From assembly GCA_963850765.1 (NCBI GenBank), contig CAWKMN010000006.1, forward strand, positions 186,001-250,000: DNA of 64,000 nt. The letters run 5' to 3'. The stretch is from CAWKMN01 sp963850765. Its GTDB lineage: Bacteria > Chloroflexota > Anaerolineae > Aggregatilineales > Aggregatilineaceae. Made by a program: the position numbers and the translations under genes. Numbering within the stretch: the stretch's first letter is position 1; every line of letters starts with the position of its first letter. Under the pieces are notes generated by a model that saw only the letters and a program-made list of their open reading frames with translations, was not told the DNA's origin and did not search any database. Positions 30,701 through 40,368 of this stretch are shown in pieces.

Positions 30701-33700
30701 AAGCTCAACCCCCACACCAGCCAGACCGGGTTCGCCCGCGTCCTGCACGCCGTTGCCGTTGACATCGAGCCACACCCAATCCCCGATCGAACCCGGCCGG
30801 TACATGCCCGCATCAAGATTACGGTTATTGGTGCCCGCCGGGGCCGAGAAGATCACCGTCTGTCCGGTGGACGGGCTGGGATCGCTGTCGATCGTGTCAT
30901 CCACGCCCCCGTCTCCCACAAACTGGTTCTGCGGGCTGAAGGTGTAACCGGCCGGCAGGACAAACTGGATGTAATAGTTACCCGTCGCCACATCCGTGAA
31001 GAGGTAACTACCGCCCGATGTGGTCACTGACGCGACCTCAGTGCCGCCGCTGGTAAACAGCCGGACCGTAACGCCGTTCAGACCTGGCTCACCCGCCTCC
31101 TGAAGACCGTTCGCGTTCAGATCGTGCCAGACCCGATCACCGAGAATCGGAGACGCAACCGGATCACAGGCATTACCGTCGCCATCCCGATCCGAGTCCG
31201 CCTGATCGGGGTTGGGGGTCAGCGGGCAGTTATCGCTGCCGTCGGCGATCCCGTCGTTGTCGTCGTCCTGATCACAGACGTCGCCGGATCCATCCACATC
31301 CGTATCCAACTGGTTGGTGTTGGTCGTGGTGGCGCAGTTATCGCACGCATCCCCAACTCCGTCGCCGTCCGTGTCGGCCTGATCGGGGTTGGGCGTGTTG
31401 ACGCAGTTATCCGCGCTGTCCGCGATGCCGTCACCGTCGCGATCATCGGGCGCAGGCAGATCGCAGGCGTCACCGATGCCGTCCCCGTCGCTGTCCATCT
31501 GATCGGTGTTGGGCGTGTCCGGGCAGTTATCCATATCGTCCGGGATGCCGTCGCCATCGCGGTCGGTGATCACCGTGTCGCAGATATCGCCCACGCCATC
31601 GCCATCGCTGTCCATCTGATCGGGATTCGGCGTGGTTGGGCAGTTATCGACGTCGTCGTTAAGGCCGTCGCCGTCTGTATCGATATCCAGCGACGGATCA
31701 CACACGTCCCCGATACCATCGCCATCGGCATCTTCCTGGTACGGATTGGGCGTGATCGGGCAGTTATCCTCGTCATCGCCAATGCCGTCGCCGTCGGTGT
31801 CCGTGATCAACTGGCAGGCATCGCCCACGCCGTCACCGTTGCTATCGCGCTGGCCCGGGTTGTAGATCAGCGGGCAGTTATCGCGCTTATTGATAATGCC
31901 ATCGTTGTCGGTGTCGTTGTCGTCAAACAGATCGCAGGCATCGCCCACATCGTCCTTATCCTGATCCCTCTGATCCGGGTTGGGGGTCAGGGGGCAGTTA
32001 TCGTTGCTGTTGAGAATGCCGTCGTCGTCGTAGTCCTCGTCGTTGGGATCCAACTCATTGACAACGCCTTCTTCATCGACGCCCACGATCACCTCATCGG
32101 AGGAGACCTCGCCGCTGAGATTCTCGATTTGCAGCACAATGTTATAGGTGCCGGCGGGGGCTTTCTTCCAGATCAGGTAAAACGGCCACGTATCGAAGTC
32201 GAACTGTACATTCGCCGCCGTGGGGATGATCGCGCCGCCGGGACCGAGCGTCAGCCAGTAAGGGTGGAAAATATCGCCCGCCTGGAACTGGATCTCAAAC
32301 GGCATGATCGCGCCGGCTGTCTCGCGGAAGCCCCAGACGCTCGTCGCTTCGCCGGTCTTCAGGTCAAAGACGACCTGCGCTTTAACCGGCTTGCCATTCT
32401 TCAGATAGACTTTGCCGTTGACGATCCCGATATTGGGATCGCGCCGGCTGCGGATGACCAGCACCGGCAGCTCGTTGGTCTTTGGCTGGTTGGTCATCCA
32501 GGGAACACGGCCGTTCCAGGACGTCTCGCGCGTGTCGCTGGTGGCGTCCAGGCGGGCGTAATCGATGATGATGCGCTTGCCCTTGCCGATGTCCAGCAGC
32601 ACCACGAACGTCGCCTGCGCCACGACGCTCCGCCCAAAACCCAGATCGACCAGCGCGCCGGACGACGACGACTCCACGTCGCCTAACACGCTTTCGAGCA
32701 CGGCGAGATTCGCCTGCGAGTTCGCAGCGTCATAAAAGAGGCTCAGGAACACCCGCCACGGGCCCAGCCCGCTCGCGGGCACTTCGGTTTCGTAGCGCGT
32801 GCCCCGGTCGAACTGGCGGTAGAGATTGGCGTTGCGCGGGAAGAAGATCGAGATCCCGCCTTCGCCCGGCTGGACCTGGCTGCCTCGGTAGTGCAGCATC
32901 ATCTGGTCCCCGGCGGCGGTGACGGCGCGCGCGGCCTCAGCCAGTGACTCGTCGTCGCTGGTCTCGGCCAGCAGATTCATGAATTGGAACAGATCGACCG
33001 CCGCCCAATAATCGACAAACTGTGGATCGTCAAACGCGCCATAGAGTGGGGCCGCACTGCGCGCCTTCGCAATGGCTTCAAGCGCGGCCGCCGGATCGGC
33101 GCTGATCACGTCGATAATGGCTTGCAGGCTTTCGATCACGGGCTCGATCAGGCCGAGATCAACCACGCCGAGGTTAAACAGGTCGTAGTTGGTCGCGTTC
33201 GTGGTGTAGAACTCGTAGAAGCTGTCCACGATCGCCGTGCCAAAAGCCGCCGTGTCGATCGCCGGATTGGCCGTGAGGGCATCCAGCGCGCCGAAGTAAT
33301 CCCACCCATAACCGGGGATCAGTTCCGCACTCGCCACGCTGTACAGGCTGTAGGGCGCGATCGTCTCATAAACCTCCAGGCCGCCCATCAGGCAGGCATC
33401 GAAGCCGATCAGGTCGAGCTTATCCACGCCGGTTTCGCTGGTCGCACGCTTCAGCGCCTCGTCCAGTTCCAGCAGCGTGATGTCATCGTTCTCGGCGGAG
33501 TCATCGGTCGCGATGCCCAACCACGACCCGCCATGATCCCAGACCACCAGCGCGTAATGCTGCGCCGGATACGCCGTCATCGCCCAGATCATAAAGTCTG
33601 CCAGCGTGTTGGGATCGCCGGTGTTGGTCTCACCCACCGAGCCGACCTCTTCGGAGTTGAACGTCGTAAAATCGGTATCGAACTGCACCCGGTAGCGCCG

Positions 33701-34066
33701 GGCGTCGGTCCAGTCACCATGCGAGGTATCGTAGATGTCGGAGCGGTCAATCTGCGCGACGATGTTTACCTCGTCAGTGCTGCCGATGAACTCCATCTCG
33801 TCCAGATCGCGCAGCGCGAACGCTTCCAGATCGTTATCGCCGGCGATGTACGCCATGAAGGTCCAGGCGGCGGGCGTCTGCCGGGCGCGGCTGTCGGACG
33901 CCGGTGCCGGGGGTGCGTCCCGCTCGGCCAACTGCCGGGCATAATACGATTCCCATGTCGGGCTGGAATCGGTTTCAGTTGTCGAGGCCTGCAATGAGGT
34001 GGGCAGCAGCGGAATCCCGGCCAGGATAATGACAAGCAGTAATATAAGGCGTAATTTCTTCATCAA
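27753..34066 (-). CDS. Giant secreted clostripain-type protease with TSP3 and SdrD_B repeats (two frameshifts)
   Basis: About 2,104 aa when rejoined. Signal peptide 1-27 (LRLILLLVIILAGIPLLP). Peptidase C11 domain about 65-430 with the catalytic dyad: His in VVWDHGGSW near 179 and Cys in GFDACLMGGLEVY near 224. A beta-rich linker follows. Then 7-8 thrombospondin type-3 calcium repeats (about 672-972; unit DSDGDGVGDICDT-like with DNCPTTPNPDQ), then ten SdrD_B/Cna-B-like domains (about 974-2100; unit VWHDLNANGIQDAGEP) to the C-terminus. Frame breaks lie near 30550 and 29037. No LPXTG or transmembrane anchor is seen at the end (SSVAAAVVLD). Likely a calcium-stiffened adhesin stalk displaying a protease. 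Confidence 0.88.
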
Positions 34067-34162
34067 CGCGTCGCCTGTTTTTGTGACATGAGGGGTAATA
34101 CTCTCAGTATAGCCCAGGTGATAATGAAGGGAAAGTAAGGAAACCTTAACAACTGGGCTCGA

Positions 34163-34192
34163 CTTGGCGCAGGGGGGTGCATCGCGTTATGA
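34163..34192 (+). promoter_or_regulatory. Candidate promoter of the GAF protein gene
   Basis: TTGGCG (34163-34168), 18-bp spacer, TATGAT (34187-34192, 5 of 6). Transcription would start near 34199, 36 nt before the ATG at 34235. It lies in the divergent spacer with the clostripain gene. Confidence 0.5.
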
Positions 34193-34234
34193 TAGGAGGC
34201 ATCTCTCACATGCTCGATACCGGAGACAGATTCC

Positions 34235-35116
34235 ATGCCCGAACAGGCTGACCGCGTCGTAAACGAATTCATTGACAACCTGCACGACGTCCAGAACCGG
34301 ACGGCGGATCTGGGCAGCCTGCTTCAGCGCACGCTTCAGGCTTTGTCGCAGCACGGGGTGCAGCTTTCGGTGGATATTCCCGGCAAGGTGCAGGGGATTC
34401 AGCAGGATATTGGCAAGCTCGACCGCCAGAGCCGCAAGGTGGTTCGCCAGCTTGAGCAGCAGCAGGAGCTCATGCGGCTGATGGCGCTGATCACGTCCTC
34501 GCTGGAACTGGATCAGGTGCTGGCGGAAGTGATGGACACGGTCATCCACCTGACCGGGGCCGAGCGCGCGTACCTGATGCTGCGCGAAAAAAGCGACGGC
34601 GATCTGCATATCCGCGCCGCGCGCAACTGGGATCGCGAAACGATGCCCGACGACGATGTCTTTTTCAGCAGCAGCATCGTCAATGCTGCGCTGGAACAGA
34701 TGGAGCCGATCATCACCACCAACGCGGAAGGCGATGAGCGCTTCGAGAGCAAGCGGAGCGTCGTCCAGCACGGGCTGCGCTCGGTGGTGTGCATCCCGCT
34801 GAGCCTGCGCGGGCGTGTGGTCGGGGCGCTCTATGCGGACAACCGTCTGGACCAGGGCGTGTTCAGCACCGATGACATCCCGCTGCTGACGGCATTTGGC
34901 ACCCAGGCCGCTATCGCCATCGAGAACGCCCGCCAGTTCGGGCGCGTCAAGGACGACCTGCGCGAAGCCCAGCGCGAACTGCAAAGCCTCAAGATCCAGA
35001 TCGACCGGCAGAAGGTCGAAGAGCAGGTCAGCGAGATCACCGAGAGCGACTACTTCGACCGGCTCTCAAAAGCCGCGCGCGATCTGCGCCAGCACCGCCG
35101 CTCGTCGCAGGAATAA
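34235..35116 (+). CDS. GAF-domain signalling protein with N-terminal coiled coil
   Basis: 293 aa, ATG 34235 with GGAGA 8 nt upstream. Residues 1-80 are heptad-rich (IPGKVQGIQQDIGKLDRQS and KVVRQLEQQQELMRLMALIT). A GAF domain spans about 85-240: LDQVLAEVMDTVIHLTGAER, then VVCIPLSLRGRVVGALYADN and IPLLTAFGTQAAIAIENARQ, the typical family end. The C-terminal 50 residues are again coiled coil. No output domain (kinase, GGDEF, DNA binding) follows, so it probably regulates a partner by coiled-coil contact. The fold is certain; the ligand is unknown. Confidence 0.85.
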   Translation: MPEQADRVVNEFIDNLHDVQNRTADLGSLLQRTLQALSQHGVQLSVDIPGKVQGIQQDIGKLDRQSRKVVRQLEQQQELMRLMALITSSLELDQVLAEVMDTVIHLTGAERAYLMLREKSDGDLHIRAARNWDRETMPDDDVFFSSSIVNAALEQMEPIITTNAEGDERFESKRSVVQHGLRSVVCIPLSLRGRVVGALYADNRLDQGVFSTDDIPLLTAFGTQAAIAIENARQFGRVKDDLREAQRELQSLKIQIDRQKVEEQVSEITESDYFDRLSKAARDLRQHRRSSQE

Positions 35117-35263
35117 GCTCCGGCTCCACCGAAACCAAAAAGCATCTCACTTCGTTTTCCCGACAATTACCTGATCCTGCGCCGCTTGCGCACTCCATCG
35201 CAATTGAGTCGGCCAACCGCATCATTCCCGTTGGCGGCCCCTGTCCTGCAACGATTTGCACGA

Positions 35264-35332
35264 TTGGTTTGCTGCAAAATCACGTTATAATAGAATCAAA
35301 CATTTTTGGACCAGTGTTCCATTTGGCGGAAC
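35264..35332 (+). promoter_or_regulatory. Promoter and candidate auto-operator of the IclR gene
   Basis: A perfect TATAAT (35286-35291) with a weak TTGGTT 16 bp upstream. Downstream lie two overlapping inverted repeats, TGGA-7-TCCA (35307-35321) and GTTCC-7-GGAAC (35316-35332), directly before the ATG at 35335. A repressor bound there would block transcription start or clearance, as expected for IclR-family autoregulation. Confidence 0.5.
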
Positions 35333-35334
35333 TA

Positions 35335-36114
35335 ATGAGCCTGGAGTCCGAAGTACGCGCCTTGTCGCGCGGTCTGCTCATATTGGAAATCCTGGCGGCC
35401 CATTCAAAAGGCTTGCCGCTGTCTGCGATTGCCCGGAACTCTGGCCTGGCGAAAAGCAGCACCCACCGTCTGCTGCAAACGCTCATCATGAACGGGTATG
35501 CCCGACAGGACGCGCATCATTCCGACCGCTATTTTCCCAGCTTCAAGTTGTTGACCCTGTCCAGCCAGCTTATCCAAGATACGGATCTCAGCGTTATCGC
35601 CCATCCACACCTCGAATTCCTGGCCAACATGATCGGCGAAACCGTCCATCTGGTCCTGTTGGATCACGATCATGCCGTTTACGTGGCGAAAGTCGAATCA
35701 CCCAACCCGATCCGGATGTATTCGCAGATCGGCAACCGTGCGCCGCTGTATTGCACAGGTGTCGGGAAAGCGATCCTGGCCTTTATGCCAAAAGAACGCC
35801 AGGAGCTTGTGCTCAGCGGCAAGCTTCAGCCGTACACTGCGTTTACCCTGACCGATCCTGATGAACTGCGGACGCACCTGGAACAGATCCGCCGCCAGGG
35901 CTACGCCATCGACAACGGCGAACACGAGGAGAATGTACGCTGTATTGCGATGCCGCTGCTGACGAGTGCCGGCCGGGTCGCCGGGGCCGTCAGTATCGCC
36001 GCCGTGAGCTATCGCGTGGACATGCCCACGCTCGAAAGCTGGCAGCCGCTGCTGGCCGAACAGGTCCGCCAACTGAACTACGAACTGGTTCATCACCTGG
36101 ACTATTATTGCTGA
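35335..36114 (+). CDS. IclR-family transcriptional regulator
   Basis: 259 aa from ATG 35335. A longer frame from 35269 would start upstream of the predicted -10 box, so it is rejected. N-terminal winged helix (about 5-65): RALSRGLLILEILAAHSKGL, LSAIARNSGLAKSSTHRLLQ. C-terminal effector domain (about 80-250) ends in the family signature CIAMPLLTSAGRVAGAVSIA. IclR regulators usually control neighbouring catabolic genes in response to an aromatic or sugar-acid ligand. Here the divergence-free gene precedes the molybdenum hydroxylase operon and its perfect 20-bp palindrome. Confidence 0.92.
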   Translation: MSLESEVRALSRGLLILEILAAHSKGLPLSAIARNSGLAKSSTHRLLQTLIMNGYARQDAHHSDRYFPSFKLLTLSSQLIQDTDLSVIAHPHLEFLANMIGETVHLVLLDHDHAVYVAKVESPNPIRMYSQIGNRAPLYCTGVGKAILAFMPKERQELVLSGKLQPYTAFTLTDPDELRTHLEQIRRQGYAIDNGEHEENVRCIAMPLLTSAGRVAGAVSIAAVSYRVDMPTLESWQPLLAEQVRQLNYELVHHLDYYC

Positions 36115-36130
36115 GTCTGTTATAGATTTC

Positions 36131-36252
36131 TTACCCCTATCCCGGCGAGCGTCCCGCAAGCGGGCTGCTCGCTTGCCCCTTTCCCCGCACGCGGAGAAAG
36201 GGAGCGACTTAAGTCCCTCTCTGTTTACGGGGAGGGATTTAGGGAGGGGTAA
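36131..36252. repeat. Palindromic intergenic repeat, family A copy 2
   Basis: Terminal arms TTACCCCT (36131-36138) and AGGGGTAA (36245-36252). The interior CCCCTTTCCCCGCACGCGGA with GAAAGGG and AGTCCCTCTCTGTTTACGGG with GAGGGATTTAGGGAGGGG are almost identical to copy 3 at 43218-43310. An extra GAGCGTCCCGCAAGCGGGC segment is inserted. It fills the gap between the IclR gene and its presumed target operon. Confidence 0.8.
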
Positions 36253-36316
36253 ACTGCCGACAAATCTTTATACTGATACTCGCTGGGTGCAAAGCCATAT
36301 GCCCCTGCGGGCGGGA

Positions 36317-36336
36317 TTTCAAAATGCATTTTGAAA
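36317..36336. promoter_or_regulatory. Perfect 20-bp palindromic operator candidate
   Basis: TTTCAAAATGCATTTTGAAA is perfectly self-complementary and ends 12 bp before the ATG of the hydroxylase M subunit. The size and AT-rich symmetric halves fit an IclR/KdgR-type operator. The adjacent IclR regulator is the obvious candidate ligand. Confidence 0.65.
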
Positions 36337-36348
36337 AAGGACCCGACT

Positions 36349-37228
36349 ATGACCGTCCATTTTGAGTATCACGCTCCTGCCTCGTGGGATGCGGCCGTCG
36401 CGCTCATGGGCGAATACGGACCGGACGCGCGCCCCCTGGCGGGCGGCACCGATCTGATGATCCAGATCGAGCGCCGGCAGATCGCGCCGCTGCATGTGGT
36501 CAGTCTGGCACGAATCCCCGGCTGGGACGCTCTGAATATGAACGGCGACGTCACGCTCGGAGCCGGGACTACCTACCGGCAGTTGGAGAAAACCCCTGCG
36601 CTCTACACCAAACATAAAGCGCTGATCGATGCGGCCCGGCAGATCGGCGGCGTGCAGGTGCGCAATGTGGCGACCGTCGCCGGGAACTTCTGCAATGCCT
36701 CCCCCGCTGCCGATGCGGTCTTGCCCCTGCTGACGATGGATGCGGTGCTGCGCCTGTACGGTCTGCGCGGCGAGCGTACCGTGTCTGCCGACGAGTTCAT
36801 CACCGGGCCGCACCAGACCGTGCTCGCCCCCGACGAACTGCTGCGCCAAATTCATATACCGGCTCTGCCGGAACGCAGCGCAGCGGTTTTCCTCAAAGCC
36901 GGGCGGCGGCGGGCGATGGAGATTTCGATGGTCGCGGCGGCCGTGCGGCTGACCCTGGCTCCAGACAGCGATCGCTGCCAGACGGCGCGGATCGCGGTGG
37001 GGGCGGTCGCTCCGGTGCCGCTGCGTGTACGCCGATGCCGAAGCCCTGCTGGAAGGGCAGCACCTCACACCGGACCTCATCCGCGAGGCGGCTCAGCGGG
37101 CCGTCGAAGCGACCATGCCGATCTCGGACGTGCGCGCATCGGCTGATTATCGCCGCCATTTAGCCGGCGTGATGGTCCGGCAGGCGCTCGAACAGTGTTG
37201 GAACCAGCTTACGGAGAACCACCCATGA
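36349..37228 (+). CDS. Molybdenum hydroxylase FAD-binding subunit, CoxM/XdhB type (frameshift)
   Basis: About 293 aa when corrected. Transfers electrons from the iron-sulfur subunit through FAD. FAD_binding_5 motifs: PLAGGTDLMIQIERRQIAPL near 30 and ATVAGNFCNASPAADAVLPL near 110. The CO-dehydrogenase flavoprotein C-terminal domain begins near 170. The frame breaks near 37023 (VAPVPLR to VYADAEALLEGQ, one extra base). ATG 36349 is chosen because the 18-nt longer frame starts inside the palindrome. Its TGA overlaps the next ATG by 4 nt. Confidence 0.9.
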
Positions 37229-37701
37229 CGACCATCACCCTGAACGTGAACGGCCATCAATACACGGTGGCGGTCGAGCCTCACCGCACCTTGCTCAGCG
37301 TGCTGCGCGAGGATCTGGGCCTGACCGGCACGAAACAAAACTGCCTTGAGGCCGAGTGTGGGGTCTGCACCGTCCTGGTGGATGGACAGGCCGTCAACTC
37401 GTGCATCTACCCCGCCATGCATGCCATCGGCAAAGCAGTAACCACGATCGAAGGGCTGGCGGTTGACGGCGAGTTGCACCCAATGCAGCGCGCGTTCCTG
37501 CAATTTCAGGCGGTGCAGTGCGGCTACTGCATCCCTGGCATGATCATGTCGGCCGTGGCGCTGGTCAACGAAACCCCCGATCCCACCGATGAAGCGATCA
37601 TCGCCGGGCTGGCGGGCAACCTCTGCCGGTGTACCGGATACACGAAGATCGTCGAGGCCGTCCACGCGGCGGCAGATGAGATGAAGGTGCGCCATGGCTG
37701 A
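37225..37701 (+). CDS. Molybdenum hydroxylase [2Fe-2S] subunit, CoxS/XdhC type
   Basis: 158 aa from ATG 37225. Two [2Fe-2S] domains: plant-ferredoxin-like CLEAECGVCTVLVDG with a later NSC (about 43-67), and the helical domain CGYCIPGMIMSA with CRCTGYTKIVEAV (about 103-150). No signal peptide, so the complex is cytosolic. Coupled to both neighbours by overlaps of 4 and 8 nt. Confidence 0.95.
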   Translation: MTTITLNVNGHQYTVAVEPHRTLLSVLREDLGLTGTKQNCLEAECGVCTVLVDGQAVNSCIYPAMHAIGKAVTTIEGLAVDGELHPMQRAFLQFQAVQCGYCIPGMIMSAVALVNETPDPTDEAIIAGLAGNLCRCTGYTKIVEAVHAAADEMKVRHG

Positions 37702-40054
37702 AAAAGTGCACGAACCGCGCCGGGTCGTCGGGAAGTCGCTCCCGCGCCTGGATGGATACGGCAAAGTCACCGGCCGGACAATTTACGGCATGGATTATTC
37801 AGTGCCCGGTATGCTGCATGGCGCGGTGCTGCGCAGCCCGCACGCCTATGCACGGATCAAACGGATCGACCCGGCGCGCGCCCTGGCGCACCCGGCGGTT
37901 CATGCCGTGATCACGGGCGACGATCTGCCCACGGATCCCACGCTGGATCACCGCTCAACGGAGATTGAGGACTACAGCGGACTGCCCAAACAGCCTACCC
38001 GCTATGGCGACGTCGTACACGACAATACGCTGCTCGCCAGGGATGTCGTGCGCTACATCGGGCAGCCGGTCGCGCTGATCGCCGCCGACAGCGCCGAGGC
38101 CGCGCTAGAGGCACTGAATCTGATCGAGGTCGAGTACGAACCGTTGACGCCGGTCTTTGACGCCGAAGAGGCGATCCAGCCGGGCGCGCCGCTCGTCCAC
38201 GAGGGATGGCAGGCTTATGAAGCGCCGGACGGCATGGGGCGCGACGGTAACATCTGCTCGCGCACGCGTATCCACAAGGGCGATGTGGCGCGGGCGTTTG
38301 CCGAAGCTGATCTGATCGTCGAGCGCAAGTACAAAACGCACATCCAGCACCAGGGTTATACCGAGCCTCGGGTGGCTGTCGCCGCCGTGGACGGGCAGGA
38401 CGTGCTGACGATCTGGACAAGTACCCAGCTTCCGTACAATATCCAGACGACGGTGTGCCGCCTGCTGAACCGGCCAACCAGCACCGTCCGGGTGATCGGT
38501 TTGGGGCTGGGCGGAGGGTTCGGCTCCAAGCTGCTGCTGGGCGCGGAGGCGTTCGCCGCCCTGCTGACGCTGAAAACCGGCGGACGCCCTGTGCGGGTGC
38601 TCATCCCATCGGCGGAGGACCTGCAAGACGGTTATCCGCGCCATCCCAGCCATACCACCCTGCGGGCGGCGGTCCAACGCGACGGCACCATCACCGCGCT
38701 GCAAGGGCAGATTATCCTGGATACCGGCGCGTTTTCCGGCAGCGGACCGGGTCTGGCATCCGTGACGACACTCGTCCTCGCCGGTCCCTACAAGATCCCG
38801 AATCTGGACCTCGAAGGCATGGCCGTTTACACCAACAAGATGAACTTCGGCCCAATGCGCGCGCCCTCCGGCCCGCAGGCAGCGTTTGCCGTCGAGTCGC
38901 TGGTGGACGAAATCGCGGATGAACTCGGCATGGATGCGGTCGAGCTGCGGCTGAAGAATATCGTGGACGAGGGCGATCTTGGTCCGACCGGCCAGCAGCT
39001 TGTCGGCGTCGGGATGCGCGAAGCGCTGGAAAAGGCCGCACGCGTCATCGGCTGGGGCGACGATCCGGGTCCAAACCGGGGCAAGGGGATCGCCATTAGC
39101 TGGTGGACGACCACCGGCGGCTCGTCCGGCGTCTATGTCAAGCTGAACCCGGACGGCACGGTGCTGCTGTCGTCGGGCGCAGTGGACATCGGGACCGGAG
39201 CCGTCGCAGCCGGAGCGGCACAGGTGCTGGCGGAGGAACTGGGCGTCGATCTGTCCGATATTCGCCTGGGCACGCCGGACACGACCATGTCGCCATTCGA
39301 CTACGGCGCGCAGGGCAGCCGCACGGCGGTGGCCGTCGGGCGGGCGTGTATGGAGGCAGCCGGCGATCTCAAGGAGCAGCTCTTTGAGCTGGCGAGCGAA
39401 CTGCTGCAGGTGCCGGTCGAAGCGCTCGAACTGCGCGATAAAGCCGTGTGCGTGGAAGACGCCCCCCACCTCCGCAAGACACTCGCCGAGTTAGCGAGTT
39501 ACAGCATCGACGAGCGGGGCGGCCTGATCGGGCGTGGCACGTTCATCGCGCCCAAGACAGCCCATGATCCATCCACGGTCACGAACCATTTTTACCCGGC
39601 GTTCCATTCGCCAAGTTTCCACGCGCACGCCGTCGAGGTTGAGGTCAATCCTGATACCGCTGAGGTGCATGTGCTGCGTTATGTCGTCGCGCAGGACGTG
39701 GGTTACGCGATCAATCCGGGTTTTGTCGAAGGGCAGATGCAGGGCGGCGCGACTCAGGCCCTCGGTTACGCGCTGTCGGAGGAGATCGTGTACAGCCCAG
39801 AGGGACGAGTCCTGAATCCGAATCTGACCGATTACAAGATGCCCACGATCGGCGACGTGCCGCGCATCGAAACAGTGATCGTCGAGGCTCCGGGGCCGTA
39901 TGGTCCCTATGGCGCGAAGGGTGTCGGCGAACCAGCCGTGCTGCCCGGTGCGCCGGCCATCGCCAACGCCGTCCAGCGGGCAACGGGGGCGCGCGTCCGC
40001 TCGCTGCCGATCACGGCTGAGAAACTGTGGCGTACCATGAAAGGAGAAGCCTGA
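37694..40054 (+). CDS. Molybdopterin-binding catalytic subunit, xanthine dehydrogenase family
   Basis: 786 aa, the catalytic large subunit. Ald_Xan_dh_C domain about 20-130 (DGYGKVTGRTIYGMDY), molybdopterin domain about 140-700 with GLGLGGGFGSKLLLGAEAFA and the conserved active-site Glu in AKGVGEPAVLPGAPAIANAV near 740. At the position where true aerobic CO dehydrogenases carry AYRCSFR, this protein has PMRAPSGPQAAF. It is therefore not a CO dehydrogenase but an aldehyde-, aldose- or heterocycle-hydroxylating relative. The start overlaps the S-subunit stop, and the stop overlaps the next ATG (TGATG). The substrate cannot be read from sequence. Confidence 0.92.
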   Translation: MAEKVHEPRRVVGKSLPRLDGYGKVTGRTIYGMDYSVPGMLHGAVLRSPHAYARIKRIDPARALAHPAVHAVITGDDLPTDPTLDHRSTEIEDYSGLPKQPTRYGDVVHDNTLLARDVVRYIGQPVALIAADSAEAALEALNLIEVEYEPLTPVFDAEEAIQPGAPLVHEGWQAYEAPDGMGRDGNICSRTRIHKGDVARAFAEADLIVERKYKTHIQHQGYTEPRVAVAAVDGQDVLTIWTSTQLPYNIQTTVCRLLNRPTSTVRVIGLGLGGGFGSKLLLGAEAFAALLTLKTGGRPVRVLIPSAEDLQDGYPRHPSHTTLRAAVQRDGTITALQGQIILDTGAFSGSGPGLASVTTLVLAGPYKIPNLDLEGMAVYTNKMNFGPMRAPSGPQAAFAVESLVDEIADELGMDAVELRLKNIVDEGDLGPTGQQLVGVGMREALEKAARVIGWGDDPGPNRGKGIAISWWTTTGGSSGVYVKLNPDGTVLLSSGAVDIGTGAVAAGAAQVLAEELGVDLSDIRLGTPDTTMSPFDYGAQGSRTAVAVGRACMEAAGDLKEQLFELASELLQVPVEALELRDKAVCVEDAPHLRKTLAELASYSIDERGGLIGRGTFIAPKTAHDPSTVTNHFYPAFHSPSFHAHAVEVEVNPDTAEVHVLRYVVAQDVGYAINPGFVEGQMQGGATQALGYALSEEIVYSPEGRVLNPNLTDYKMPTIGDVPRIETVIVEAPGPYGPYGAKGVGEPAVLPGAPAIANAVQRATGARVRSLPITAEKLWRTMKGEA

Positions 40055-40368
40055 TGCCCGTTGTGTTCTGGTTTTCTCGCTTGCGTCCGGGCGTGAACGC
40101 GGCCGATTATGAGCGCTGGGTGCGCGAGGTCGATTACCGCGCGGCCAAAGAGATTCCCAGCATCCGCAGCTATCGCGTCTATCACATCAATGGGCCGTGC
40201 CTGGGCGACGCTGCGCCGTATGATTATGTGGAGGTGGTCGAGATTACCGACATCGACGACTACCGCCGTGATATTCAGGAGCACCCGGCCGCCCAGGAGA
40301 TCACGGCCGAGATCGGGGATTATGTGGAATCACTGGGTAATGCCTGGGGTGTTCCCCTGATGGACTGA
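40054..40368 (+). CDS. Dimeric alpha/beta-barrel protein (RedY/EthD-like)
   Basis: 104 aa from ATG 40054, overlapping the hydroxylase stop by one base. The pattern FWFSRLRPGVNAADYERWV and a second strand-helix unit, YDYVEVVEITDIDDYRRDIQ, match the ferredoxin-like dimeric barrel superfamily that includes EthD and REDY proteins. Such proteins often handle reactive small metabolites. Tight coupling suggests it acts on the hydroxylase product or substrate. Family-level call only. Confidence 0.65.
   Translation: MPVVFWFSRLRPGVNAADYERWVREVDYRAAKEIPSIRSYRVYHINGPCLGDAAPYDYVEVVEITDIDDYRRDIQEHPAAQEITAEIGDYVESLGNAWGVPLMD

Noticed and set aside
31150..32050. Tandem DNA repeats as a possible CRISPR or minisatellite
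   Set aside because: The periodicity is that of the encoded TSP3 repeats, with codon-phase variation.
31124..32686. 520-codon plus-strand frame opposite the TSP3 region
   Set aside because: Its valine/isoleucine repeats are the antisense of the Asp-rich calcium repeats.
34209..34250. Possible 13-codon leader peptide (ATG 34209, upstream AGGAGG) overlapping the GAF gene start
   Set aside because: The AGGAGG lies between the predicted -10 box and the transcription start, so it would not be in the mRNA.
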